NCBI GenBank assembly: GCA_002383375.1
Contig: DFYR01000036.1
Span: 13,997 to 22,040, forward strand
DNA length: 8,044 nucleotides
Direction of reading: 5' to 3'
Origin: Spirochaetaceae bacterium UBA4077
GTDB lineage: Bacteria; Spirochaetota; Spirochaetia; Treponematales; Rectinemataceae
Each line of letters opens with the position of its first letter. Within the stretch, counting starts at the first letter, position 1. Below the pieces are notes generated by a model. That model was not told the DNA's origin. It did not search any database and was given only the letters and a program-made list of their open reading frames with translations. A program made the translations under genes and the position numbers. Shown here piece after piece: positions 1 through 6,767 of the stretch.

Positions 1-710
1 CCCTTGGTAAAGCGGAGGAAAAAGCGGTTTTCCACATGCGCCTTAAAGGATTCCTTGCTCCCCTTGCGCCCCGGATCGGCTTCGTCGGAACAGGCAGCCC
101 TTTCGTTTACCGGCGCTATCTCCTTGCGTGTCTGGGCATCCAGGCGCTTGTAATCCTCCTCGATCGCATAGGCATTGGATATGGCGTCCCACTTTTCAGC
201 GGCTCGCCATGCCCAGCGACGCCCTGCGGTTTCCAGTATAAAAGCTTCCTTGGGGTCGGCAATGATAAAGCTGTTATCGTAGTACAGCGAGCCCCGATAC
301 GCCCCATTGCCCCCCTGGTCGTAGCTCTCCACGAAGCGGCAGAGAAAATCCAGGGCTTCCTTAGCCGTGGCAGCTGATCCCAAGGCAGCCCTCAGCATGT
401 CCATGCCGAGAAACCCCTCCTTTGCCCGCTTGAAACGGGAAAAAACAGCCTCGTTGCCAATGGCGACGCCCTTTTCGTTGATCCCCATCTCGCCGCCGGC
501 CATCCAAGAGGGTTTTGAGAGCAAAAATGACAGCCCCGCGTCCGGAACCGGAAGCTGGCGTTCTCCAAAGCTACTGGAATCCGAACTCTGGCGCCGGGCG
601 ACAATGCAGATACTCTGCGCTTCGGCGGGATGCCGGTCGGAATTCTTGCCGAAAAAAGCCTTCGTGGGAAAACCTTTGTTATGCAGGGAACAGTAGAGCG
701 TGTCGCACAT
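1..710 (-). CDS. C69-family (secernin-like) cysteine peptidase, N-terminal part
   Basis: Partial gene: it starts at 710 on the minus strand and is still open at base 1, giving 236 visible residues of a family usually about twice as long. Peptidase family C69 (dipeptidase A/secernin) consists of N-terminal nucleophile hydrolases in which Cys2, or the cysteine after a short propeptide, becomes the catalytic residue. Here the protein begins MCDT, so Cys2 is the likely nucleophile and fixes the start codon. Further family signatures are GKNSDR at residues 21-26, the block EMGINEKGVAIGNEAV around 74-89, and GMDMLRAAL at 102-110 followed by TAKEAL. There is no signal peptide, so it is probably cytoplasmic. 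A ribosome binding site GGAGG (717-721) lies 6 nt before the start. It is transcribed divergently from the operon beginning at 848. The substrate (dipeptide or other amide) cannot be told from sequence. The family call is confident; the exact activity is not. Confidence 0.85.
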   Translation of the reverse strand, partial: MCDTLYCSLHNKGFPTKAFFGKNSDRHPAEAQSICIVARRQSSDSSSFGERQLPVPDAGLSFLLSKPSWMAGGEMGINEKGVAIGNEAVFSRFKRAKEGFLGMDMLRAALGSAATAKEALDFLCRFVESYDQGGNGAYRGSLYYDNSFIIADPKEAFILETAGRRWAWRAAEKWDAISNAYAIEEDYKRLDAQTRKEIAPVNERAACSDEADPGRKGSKESFKAHVENRFFLRFTK

Positions 711-729
711 GGGCTTCCTCCAGGCCCTT

Positions 730-758
730 ACTGTAAATCCTCCCCTGGGTATTCGCAA
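730..758 (-). promoter_or_regulatory. Candidate sigma70-type promoter of the C69 peptidase gene
   Basis: Read on the minus strand, TTGCGA (753-758) and TACAGT (730-735) are 17 nt apart, each matching 4 of 6 consensus bases. Transcription would start near 723, giving a leader of about 13 nt that just contains the GGAGG ribosome binding site at 717-721. Position and spacing are good but the hexamers are weak, so this is a prediction only. Confidence 0.35.
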
Positions 759-807
759 CACCTCGACGATCATGGCGACATCATGCCCTACAACGTACTG
801 CGAGATC

Positions 808-836
808 TTGATTGACCTATGCTCCCTAAGGATAAT
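808..836 (+). promoter_or_regulatory. Sigma70-type promoter of the TPR/glycosyltransferase/acyltransferase operon
   Basis: TTGATT (808-813) and GATAAT (831-836) are separated by exactly 17 nt and match 4 and 5 of the 6 consensus bases. The expected start of transcription, near 843, is only about 5 nt before the ATG at 848, so the first gene of the operon would have almost no leader. A second TTGACC at 812-817 is only 13 nt from the -10 and was not chosen. Confidence 0.5.
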
Positions 837-847
837 AGTCTACAGGT

Positions 848-1675
848 ATGAATTCCGTGAGGAAGGCCTTGCTGATACTTTTGTATCTCGCTCTCGTAAG
901 CGGCTCTTCCCCTCTTTTCGCCTTTCCCGACACAGGAAGACTCTTGCAGACCGAAAACGCCCCCGCAGGCCGAGTCCTCCCGGCGGACACAGACCCAACA
1001 ATAAGCTCAGCCCTCTATTCCCTCCGAGACGCAGTGTACATGAACGCCGACCCTTCACTGGTCGAAGCCCGGGCAGCCCTTATAATCCAAGCGATAAGCG
1101 ACTCCTCCGCCCGAATTCTGGACGAGACAGACCGCCAATTGCTCCTCGCAAGGACAGCGTTTCTGGCAGGAAGAGCCTTCAACGAAGCCGGTTTGAAAGA
1201 AAAAGCAATCACCAGCTTTGAAAATGCGGTCGACCACGCCAAGGCAGCCATGGCATCGGGCGAGGATGTTCCAGGAATCATGGCGCTGGTCAGGCCCCTC
1301 TCAGAGCTTTGCCTGCTAAAAGGTACAGCCTTTTTGCTCAGCAACGGGCCCCTTATTCCCCGCTACACGCGGCAAGTACTCGACATGGATCCCAGAAATA
1401 GAGCCGCAGCGATAACCTTCGCCTCGTCGAAGGCCTACCCGCCGGGCATTTTCGGGGGCAACCCCAAGGAAGCTATAGCAGTTCTCGAAAAACTCATCGC
1501 CGAACATCCCGAAGGATTCGAAAAGGATGAACTGTTCGATATTAGGGCCTGCTTCGGCACAGCCTACGCAAAGCTGGGCGACAAGGCAAAGGCAGCCCTA
1601 TGGTTCAAGGCGGCTTTGGAGCTTTACCCAAAAAACAACTATGCTCTAACCGAGTTGGAAAGGATTGGAGGATGA
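848..1675 (+). CDS. Exported TPR-like helical repeat protein
   Basis: The 275-residue protein opens with a Sec signal peptide: basic residues Arg5 and Lys6, a hydrophobic stretch from about 7 to 18, and a likely cleavage site after Ala25. No lipobox cysteine follows, so the mature protein is probably soluble in the periplasm. The rest is alanine-rich helical sequence. Two stretches look like tetratricopeptide repeats: about 101-132 (FLAGRAFNEAGLKEKAITSFENA) and, more clearly, 230-263 (ACFGTAYAKLGDKAKAALWF then AALELYPKN). Between them PPGIFGGNPKEAI (198-210) resembles the P-x-x-x-GG turn seen in some bacterial TPR proteins such as the TatT-like group. TPRs mediate protein-protein contacts; no partner is identifiable. 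Only AGG at 844-846, 1 nt from the ATG, could serve as a ribosome binding site; the start is chosen because the signal peptide begins there. Its stop overlaps the next gene as ATGA, so it heads an operon with the glycosyltransferase. Confidence 0.7.
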   Translation: MNSVRKALLILLYLALVSGSSPLFAFPDTGRLLQTENAPAGRVLPADTDPTISSALYSLRDAVYMNADPSLVEARAALIIQAISDSSARILDETDRQLLLARTAFLAGRAFNEAGLKEKAITSFENAVDHAKAAMASGEDVPGIMALVRPLSELCLLKGTAFLLSNGPLIPRYTRQVLDMDPRNRAAAITFASSKAYPPGIFGGNPKEAIAVLEKLIAEHPEGFEKDELFDIRACFGTAYAKLGDKAKAALWFKAALELYPKNNYALTELERIGG

Positions 1676-2814
1676 GTCTTCTGCAAATCGCCTCATTTAT
1701 AGCCTGGCTCTGCCTGGCTGTTTCATTGCTTGCCCTTTGTCTTACATCCCTCAACGCCCTCTGGATGCTACGAAGCGCAAAGCCAAAAGCCCTACAGACC
1801 GGCCCGCTGGTCTCCGTCCTCGTTCCCGCCCGGGACGAGGAAGAAAACATAACGGCCTGCCTGGATTCCCTGATCTTACAGCGCTACCAGCCCCTGGAGA
1901 TCATCGTCTACGATGATGATTCCACAGATCGAACTGCCGCCATCCTGGATCGTTATGCCGCCTCCTGGCCAGAAAAACTCCAGGTAATTCACGGCAAAGG
2001 TCTCGAATCCGGCTGGTACGGCAAACCCAAGGCCATGCAGGTTCTTTTCGAGGCGGCCAAAGGCGAATGGCTGTATTACACCGACGCGGATACAATCCAT
2101 CAGCCCGACAGCGTCGGATTTTCCCTCGCCCTGGCTAGACGCTACGACAGCGACTTAATCTCCGGCTATGTCCAGCAGCACATCGGAAGCTTAGGCGAAG
2201 CCTTGGTCGTGCCCGCGATCTATCTGCTTTCCATGTTCGTCATGCCCCTGGGCCTCGTGCACACCCTGCGCGCCCCCGCGATCTCCCATGCCATCGGTCA
2301 ATCCATGTTTTTCAAACGCAGCTTCCTGGCTAGGCTCGACGGGTTCAAGCTCCTTAAAAACAAAGTTTCCGAGGACGTCTACATGGCCAGACTGATAAAA
2401 CGCCGGGGCGGCAGGGTTCTCTTCGCAGACCTCAAGGACCATGTGTCCTGCAGAATGTATAGGGATTACACCAGCGCCATCGTCGGCCTTTCCAAGAACG
2501 TCTACGATTACTTCGGTAAAAACCAGGCCGTCCTGGTCGCCGCCACGGCAGGAATTACCCTTGTCCTCCTTCTTCCCCTTTTGGCATCCCTCTGGCTGCC
2601 CTCCGGCTTCGAAGCAGCCCAAGGCATCTTCAGGTTTTCCTGTCTTTTCATGTTCGCATCCTGGGTTCTTCTCATTCTGGACAGAAGACTTCCCTGGTAC
2701 CTTCCTTTCTTCTACCCCGTCCTGTTGATCAACGTTCTCTCCACGGCATGGAGGGCGGCCCGGCTCTTCTCCACCGGCAGGGCGGTGGAGTGGAAGGGAA
2801 GGATGGTGCGCTAG
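1672..2814 (+). CDS. Membrane-anchored family 2 glycosyltransferase
   Basis: The 380-residue protein has an N-terminal membrane segment (about 5-31), a cytoplasmic GT-A domain, and a C-terminal membrane region with segments near 287-309, 319-337 and 342-360. GT2 signatures are in order: VPARDEEENI (51-60) for nucleotide binding, DDDSTDRT (81-88), GWYGKPKAM (114-122), the metal-binding TDADT (137-141), and SEDV (233-236), whose Asp/Glu pair is the likely catalytic base. The processive QxxRW motif is missing, so it probably adds a single sugar. The C-terminal VEWKGR (372-377) is typical of the CrtQ-like branch that glycosylates lipids or carotenoid acids. The start at 1672 overlaps the upstream stop (ATGA) and has AAGGA at 1660-1664, 7 nt away; a longer reading from 1600 lies inside the upstream gene. 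The acyltransferase gene follows after 2 nt, which suggests a glycolipid-type product. The acceptor and sugar are unknown. Confidence 0.85.
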   Translation: MSLLQIASFIAWLCLAVSLLALCLTSLNALWMLRSAKPKALQTGPLVSVLVPARDEEENITACLDSLILQRYQPLEIIVYDDDSTDRTAAILDRYAASWPEKLQVIHGKGLESGWYGKPKAMQVLFEAAKGEWLYYTDADTIHQPDSVGFSLALARRYDSDLISGYVQQHIGSLGEALVVPAIYLLSMFVMPLGLVHTLRAPAISHAIGQSMFFKRSFLARLDGFKLLKNKVSEDVYMARLIKRRGGRVLFADLKDHVSCRMYRDYTSAIVGLSKNVYDYFGKNQAVLVAATAGITLVLLLPLLASLWLPSGFEAAQGIFRFSCLFMFASWVLLILDRRLPWYLPFFYPVLLINVLSTAWRAARLFSTGRAVEWKGRMVR

Positions 2815-2816
2815 CC

Positions 2817-3566
2817 ATGGCATATCGGCGAGGCGATGAGCTGATAAACACCACACGGCCTTTTAGGGCGCTTTCCTGCACGGTAACCTGGTTTATCGGA
2901 CTTGTTGGCTGGCTCCTGGTAAAGATTCTCTACAGTTACCAGAGCTACGGCCGCAAGAACCTCTACCGTGTCCCTGGGGGACCGATCATCTATGTGAGCA
3001 ACCACGCCATCCCCCTGGATCCGCTCCTGCACGGACTCAGCCTTATGCCCAAGCTTCTTTATTATACCCTTTTAGAAGAGACCGTCCTGACTCCCGTCCT
3101 GGGAACCTTGGTGCGCCTCTTAGGCGGTATTCCCATACCTACGGACCAGAACAGGATGCCGGATATGGAAAAAGCCATGACCCAAGCCCTGAAAGCCAGG
3201 GGAAAGCTCCATTTCTATCCCGAGGGGGAGTGCTTTCTGCTCAACCAGGAGATCCGCAACTTCAAACCAGGAGCATTTTACGTCGCGATCCGCCAAGGAA
3301 TTCCCGTCCAGCCCCTGGTCACGGTCATCAAACGACGCCCCTTTCTGGGTCACTCGAGGATCAGGACCGAGATACATGTGCTCGAGGCCGTGCGACCTCC
3401 CCCTTCCAAAGGAAGATTGATCGCCGACATCCACCAGTCGCTGAGCTTTGCCGAGCAGATCCGCAGTCGAATGCAGGAGTGCATCGATTCGGTCGGAGGT
3501 GACAAGAGCCTTTACCGCGGCCCCATGCCCCGGATAAAGGGAGTCAACGACCGCAACCGCCAATAA
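2817..3566 (+). CDS. PlsC-type 1-acylglycerol-3-phosphate acyltransferase family protein
   Basis: The 249-residue protein has the length and motifs of the LPLAT/PlsC family, which transfers fatty acyl chains from acyl-ACP or acyl-CoA to lysophosphatidic acid or related hydroxyl acceptors at the inner membrane. Visible motifs are NHAIPLD (62-68, the catalytic H-x4-D with His63 and Asp68), GGIPIPTD (103-110), FYPEGE (133-138, the acceptor-phosphate motif), FKPGAF (149-154) and GIPVQPL (161-167). A hydrophobic segment at about 22-40 probably anchors it. The ATG at 2817 begins 2 nt after the glycosyltransferase stop. AAGGA (2799-2803) is 13 nt upstream, rather far, so translational coupling is likely. 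GTG at 2790 is a less likely in-frame start. Because it follows a glycosyltransferase rather than other phospholipid genes, it may acylate a glycosylated product instead of serving as the housekeeping PlsC. The family is secure; the substrate is inferred. Confidence 0.85.
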   Translation: MAYRRGDELINTTRPFRALSCTVTWFIGLVGWLLVKILYSYQSYGRKNLYRVPGGPIIYVSNHAIPLDPLLHGLSLMPKLLYYTLLEETVLTPVLGTLVRLLGGIPIPTDQNRMPDMEKAMTQALKARGKLHFYPEGECFLLNQEIRNFKPGAFYVAIRQGIPVQPLVTVIKRRPFLGHSRIRTEIHVLEAVRPPPSKGRLIADIHQSLSFAEQIRSRMQECIDSVGGDKSLYRGPMPRIKGVNDRNRQ

Positions 3567-3596
3567 GAAGTCCAATAGTTGCGAAAATAAAGAGGC

Positions 3597-3627
3597 CTAA
3601 TTATATCTGGTAACTGTAGTTAATTAG
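3597..3627. promoter_or_regulatory. AT-rich inverted repeat, possible operator
   Basis: CTAATTA (3597-3603) is mirrored by TAATTAG (3621-3627), and a second inverted pair, TAACT (3611-3615) and AGTTA (3618-3622), is nested in it and shares two bases with the right arm. It sits in the AT-rich gap between the acyltransferase and the TRAP binding-protein gene, upstream of the likely promoter. It lacks the GC stem and T tract of a terminator, so a protein-binding site is the more natural reading; this is unproven. Confidence 0.25.
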
Positions 3628-3672
3628 TTCTAGCCTTGCGCTTTGACGGCAGTGTTTTTTCGCTTACGTGAT

Positions 3673-3692
3673 GTATATACCTGTGATATCAT
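3673..3692 (+). promoter_or_regulatory. Candidate extended -10 promoter of the TRAP operon with tandem palindromes
   Basis: TGATATCAT (3684-3692) reads as an extended -10: TG, one base, then TATCAT, which matches 5 of 6 consensus bases. There is no convincing -35 at the right distance. Transcription would start near 3699, leaving a leader of about 34 nt with a strong AAGGAG (3720-3725) 7 nt before the ATG at 3733. The element overlaps an 8-bp palindrome TGATATCA (3684-3691), and a second palindrome GTATATAC (3673-3680) lies 3 nt upstream. A repressor bound there would block the promoter. GntR-family regulators of uptake genes often use GTATAC-like sites, but no regulator gene is in the window. 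Confidence 0.35.
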
Positions 3693-3732
3693 GCTCCCTT
3701 GTCTTACAGTCTAACCTTTAAGGAGACGAATC

Positions 3733-4674
3733 ATGAAGAAAAGAATCTTCACTGTTCTCGTTCTGCTGGCCCTGGTTCTCTCGTTCACCCAGGCCCAGGC
3801 GGTAAAGCGCTACTCGTTCTCGGGATCCAACCCCGGCGGGACCTGGTACACCATGGCAGGTGGCATCGTTCAGCTTTTGAACGATAAAATGCCCCCGGAA
3901 GTTCGCTTCGACATGATCGGTTCCGGCGGCTCGGTGGAGAACACCAGGCGCCTAGCCCTCAACCAGGCCGACATCACCCTCACCTACTCTTCCCATATGT
4001 GGGAAGCCAAGAATGGCAAGGGCATAATGGATGGCCGCCCCTCGGACAACATCCGCGTTCTCATGGAACTCTACGGAAGCTCCCACTACTTCGTCACCCT
4101 GAAGAGCAAGAACATCAAGACCCTCCAGGATCTCGAAGGCAAGAAGGTAGTCCTCGGCTCCCCCGGCTCAGGCTCCAGCGACAACTCCCGCCGCACCTTC
4201 GCCGCCCTGGGCATCAAGGTTAAGGAGAGCGAGCTGGCCTTCGCCGATGCCGCCCGCGCCCTCCAGGACGGCAACGCCGACGCCGTGGGCATGAGCGGAC
4301 ACCCCTCAGCTGGTCTCACCGAACTGGCCATGTCCAAGGATATCTATGTCATTCCCTTCAGCAAGAGCGACCTGGACAAGGTGACTGCGGCTAACCGCTA
4401 CTACGATCCCGGTGTCATGCCAGCCAACGTCTACAAGGGACAGACCGAAGAAGTACCCTGCTTCTACTTCTCTGTCTATCTGGCAGTCAACAAGAGCATG
4501 CCCTACGATGTAGTAGCCAAGATCATGGAAATCATCATGAGTCCCGAAGGCAAGAAGTACCTCGAAAGCGTGCATCCTCAGTTTAAGGGCATCCGCGACA
4601 ACACCTCCGGCGTCAAGTCCATCGACATAGCGTATCACCCAGCGGCTGAAGCCTATTGGAAGGCCCATCCCTAA
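3733..4674 (+). CDS. TAXI-family TRAP transporter solute-binding protein
   Basis: The 313-residue protein captures the substrate in the periplasm and delivers it to the TRAP permease encoded next. It has a clear signal peptide (Lys2, Lys3, Arg4; hydrophobic 6-18; cleavage after AQA at residue 23) and no lipobox. TAXI signatures are SGSNPGGTWYTMAGGI (30-45), GSGGSVENTRRL (63-74) followed by an NQAD turn (77-80), LGSPGSGSSDNSRRTF (141-156) in the ligand cleft, and a C-terminal YHPAAEAYWK (301-310). That last stretch corresponds to the usual HPGA-x-x-Y/W ending, with Ala replacing the glycine. Characterised TAXI proteins bind glutamate/glutamine or small organic acids; the ligand here cannot be read from sequence. 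AAGGAG at 3720-3725 supports the start. The gene is followed by a hairpin and the permease gene 161 nt downstream, a usual arrangement that lets the binding protein be made in excess. Confidence 0.92.
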   Translation: MKKRIFTVLVLLALVLSFTQAQAVKRYSFSGSNPGGTWYTMAGGIVQLLNDKMPPEVRFDMIGSGGSVENTRRLALNQADITLTYSSHMWEAKNGKGIMDGRPSDNIRVLMELYGSSHYFVTLKSKNIKTLQDLEGKKVVLGSPGSGSSDNSRRTFAALGIKVKESELAFADAARALQDGNADAVGMSGHPSAGLTELAMSKDIYVIPFSKSDLDKVTAANRYYDPGVMPANVYKGQTEEVPCFYFSVYLAVNKSMPYDVVAKIMEIIMSPEGKKYLESVHPQFKGIRDNTSGVKSIDIAYHPAAEAYWKAHP

Positions 4675-4691
4675 TCGTTGAACCGAATTAC

Positions 4692-4715
4692 GGGGCTTTC
4701 CCCCGGGGAAGCCCC
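4692..4715 (+). terminator. GC-rich hairpin after the binding-protein gene (attenuator or mRNA-protecting stem)
   Basis: GGGGCTT (4692-4698) pairs with AAGCCCC (4709-4715). Beyond a bulged T at 4699, CC (4700-4701) pairs with GG (4707-4708), leaving a small C/G loop. It begins 17 nt after the stop codon at 4674. The bases that follow (CTCTCCATTTCC) are pyrimidine-rich but not a T run, so it is at best a weak terminator. It would suit partial read-through or protection of the binding-protein mRNA from 3' decay. Confidence 0.5.
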
Positions 4716-4748
4716 CTCTCCATTTCCAATTGCATCTACCTGTAACGA

Positions 4749-4754
4749 TATAAT
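4749..4754 (+). promoter_or_regulatory. Possible internal promoter -10 box before the permease gene
   Basis: A perfect TATAAT lies between the hairpin at 4692-4715 and the permease start at 4836. No good -35 is present at 16-18 nt; the nearest, TTTCCA (4723-4728, 4 of 6 matches), is 20 nt away. Transcription would start near 4761, giving a leader of about 75 nt that includes the stem at 4784-4815. Suggestive only. Confidence 0.25.
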
Positions 4755-4783
4755 CGACATCAACGCTGAAACTTCATCCAAAA

Positions 4784-4815
4784 GCGGATCCGAGCTTCAA
4801 GCGAAGCGGTACCGC
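4784..4815 (+). other. Hairpin just upstream of the permease ribosome binding site
   Basis: The outer stem pairs GCGG (4784-4787) with CCGC (4812-4815). After a 2x2 mismatch, CC (4790-4791) pairs with GG (4808-4809). After a GA bulge, GCTTC (4794-4798) pairs with GAAGC (4803-4807) around the loop AAGC. The stretch also contains two palindromes, CGGATCCG (4785-4792) and GCGGTACCGC (4806-4815). It ends 8 nt before the ribosome binding site AAGGGG (4824-4829), so it could affect translation or mRNA processing of the permease. Confidence 0.4.
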
Positions 4816-4835
4816 ACAACAACAAGGGGAATCCT

Positions 4836-6719
4836 ATGAAAACCCGACCCCAGGCCGATTTTTTGAAAAAGCCCGTCATGGTCATCGCAGTCCTCTTCGG
4901 GCTTTATTACTTTATCACCTCAGGATTCGGCATCATAAGCAGCGAAGCCCACCGAGGCCTCTACATGCTTTTTACCTTTATGCTCTGCTTCCTAATGTAT
5001 CCGGCATCCCAGAAAAAACCGAATTCCAAGCTTCTCTACGGTCTGGACGCCCTGCTGCTGATTCTTTCTGCTGCGGCTATCATCTATTGGGTCTTCCAAT
5101 ATCCTACCTACGCCGCCAGGCGTGTTGGCATTCCCAATAACACAGACATTTTCTTCGGCGCTGTGATGATCCTTCTGTCGCTGGAGGTCACCCGTCGCGC
5201 TATGGGCTACACCCTCACCATCCTGGGCGCTCTCATGATCGCCCAGATATATTTCGGTCCCTACCTGCCCGGAATCTTCCAACACGGGGGAGTGAGCCTT
5301 TCTCGACTGATCGAGTACAACTACTTTATCGATGGAATTTTCGGCACCATTGTGGCGGTGTATGCAAGCTATGTAATGCCCTTCCTGGTGTTCGGAGCCT
5401 TTTTGCAGACCTCCGGCGCCGGCGATTTCTTTATCGACCTGGCTTCATCCATCGCAGGAAAGATTCCCGGCGGTCCCGCCCTCATATCGGTTATCGGCTC
5501 GGCCATATTCGGCTCCATCTCCGGAAGCCCTGTGGCTAACGTCGTCGCCACAGGTACTTTCACGATTCCAATGATGAAAAAGGTGGGATATTCCAAGGAA
5601 TTCTCAGGTGCGGTAGAAGCGGCGGCTTCCACCGGAGGCAGCTTCCTGCCGCCGGTCATGGGCGCAGCAGCCTTCGTCCTGGCCACCATCACCGAAACCC
5701 CTTACGGCACCATCATGATCATGGCAGTCCTGCCAGCCCTGCTCTATTACCTCTCCATCGGCCTCCAGGTCTATTTCCAGGCCAGAAAATCGGGATTGAA
5801 GGGTCTTGAAGCCTCCGACGTGCCCAGCACCAGGGCAGTGCTCAAGCGGGGTTGGTACTTTGCCCTCACCATCGTAGTAGTCGGCGTTCTGATCGCCCTG
5901 GGATACTCTCCCGCAGTCATCGCCTTCGGTGGTTCGATCTTCGTGGTAGTCTGTAACATCATTTTTGGAGCTCCCCAGGATAAGTTGACTGTCAAAAAAT
6001 TCTTCAAGTCCCTTGAAACTGCGGGCACCAGCTCCCTGGTCGTCGGTTCCACAGCAGGCACCCTCGGTCTTGTCATGGCCGGCATGACCATGACTGGGCT
6101 CGGACTCAAGTTCTCATCGGTCCTGGTTACCGTTGCGGGTAACCACCTCTTCTTGATGATTTTCATGGTAATGCTGATAGCAACCATCATCGGCATGGGC
6201 ACTACGATAACAGCTTCCTACATCATTCTGTCGATTCTGGCCGCCCCCTCCCTGATCATGGCGGGAGTGCCTCCGGTAAACGCCCATCTGCTCTGCTTCT
6301 GGCTTTCAATGTCCTCGAACCTGACGCCCCCTGTCTGTGTCGCAGCCTTCGCGGCATCCAGCATCTCAGGTGGCAATCCTATGAAAACGGGCTTTCTTTC
6401 CTTCATGCTGGGAATTTTCATGTACCTCATGCCCTTCGCCTTTGTCTACGTGCCCCAGATCCTGATCGTGGGTTACGGCTTCTTCGAGATTGCCGAAATC
6501 GTGATCAGCTATGGATTCGCCACGGTGGCCCTGGCGGCAACAGTCCAGGGCTGGCTCCTGCGCAGGCTACACGTGATTGCCAGAGTTCTGACCCTGGTAG
6601 CCACCATTCTCCTTGCCACACCGGAGTTGTTCACCGACCTCATTGGCCTGGGAATACTCCTCGCTGTACTGGCGTATAGCTACTTCAAGCGCGGCCAGGA
6701 GCGCGGGGCGACGGCTTAA
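4836..6719 (+). CDS. TRAP transporter permease, fused small and large (4TM/12TM) subunits
   Basis: The 627-residue integral inner-membrane protein is the fused form of the DctQ-like and DctM-like subunits that is typical of TAXI-type TRAP systems. It should import the ligand supplied by the binding protein encoded at 3733-4674, driven by a sodium or proton gradient. The small-subunit part covers roughly residues 10-145, with hydrophobic stretches near 13-33, 41-57, 68-88 and 104-140. The DctM part follows from about 165. Conserved DctM blocks are the SGSPVANVVATGTFTIPMMK stretch (229-248) ending in KKVGY, EAAASTGGSFLPPVMGAAAF (261-280), GMGTTITASYI (453-463) and SNLTPPVCVAAFAAS (494-508), which form the ion- and substrate-binding hairpin regions of the family. 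Two further hydrophobic segments near the C-terminus (about 580-596 and 601-616) complete it. The start at 4836 has AAGGGG 6 nt upstream. The length is normal and the frame intact. Confidence 0.93.
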   Translation: MKTRPQADFLKKPVMVIAVLFGLYYFITSGFGIISSEAHRGLYMLFTFMLCFLMYPASQKKPNSKLLYGLDALLLILSAAAIIYWVFQYPTYAARRVGIPNNTDIFFGAVMILLSLEVTRRAMGYTLTILGALMIAQIYFGPYLPGIFQHGGVSLSRLIEYNYFIDGIFGTIVAVYASYVMPFLVFGAFLQTSGAGDFFIDLASSIAGKIPGGPALISVIGSAIFGSISGSPVANVVATGTFTIPMMKKVGYSKEFSGAVEAAASTGGSFLPPVMGAAAFVLATITETPYGTIMIMAVLPALLYYLSIGLQVYFQARKSGLKGLEASDVPSTRAVLKRGWYFALTIVVVGVLIALGYSPAVIAFGGSIFVVVCNIIFGAPQDKLTVKKFFKSLETAGTSSLVVGSTAGTLGLVMAGMTMTGLGLKFSSVLVTVAGNHLFLMIFMVMLIATIIGMGTTITASYIILSILAAPSLIMAGVPPVNAHLLCFWLSMSSNLTPPVCVAAFAASSISGGNPMKTGFLSFMLGIFMYLMPFAFVYVPQILIVGYGFFEIAEIVISYGFATVALAATVQGWLLRRLHVIARVLTLVATILLATPELFTDLIGLGILLAVLAYSYFKRGQERGATA

Positions 6720-6767
6720 GAGAAAGCCCTTAATCGTGCAAACGAAGCATAGATTCAGCGAAAGAAG

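Noticed and set aside
700..1221. 173-codon open frame on the plus strand
   Set aside because: It overlaps the TPR-like gene in another frame; the product is Arg/Pro/Ser-rich, as expected of a shadow frame in GC-rich DNA, while the other frame has a proper signal peptide and TPR sequence.
1600..1671. Upstream start for the glycosyltransferase
   Set aside because: It would add 24 residues that lie inside the TPR gene and precede the membrane anchor; the ATG at 1672 forms an ATGA overlap with a ribosome binding site at the right distance.
2191..2856. 221-codon open frame on the minus strand
   Set aside because: It is antisense to the well-supported glycosyltransferase, its product is low-complexity in Gly/Glu/Pro/His and matches no family, and it has no convincing ribosome binding site.
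3643..3648. TTGACG as the -35 of the TRAP operon promoter
   Set aside because: At 16-19 nt downstream there is no -10-like hexamer; the nearest good candidates are more than 22 nt away.
5771..6202. 143-codon minus-strand open frame, like others across the permease gene
   Set aside because: Antisense to the permease coding sequence, with a Thr/Pro/Met-rich product typical of the reverse frame of a membrane protein gene.
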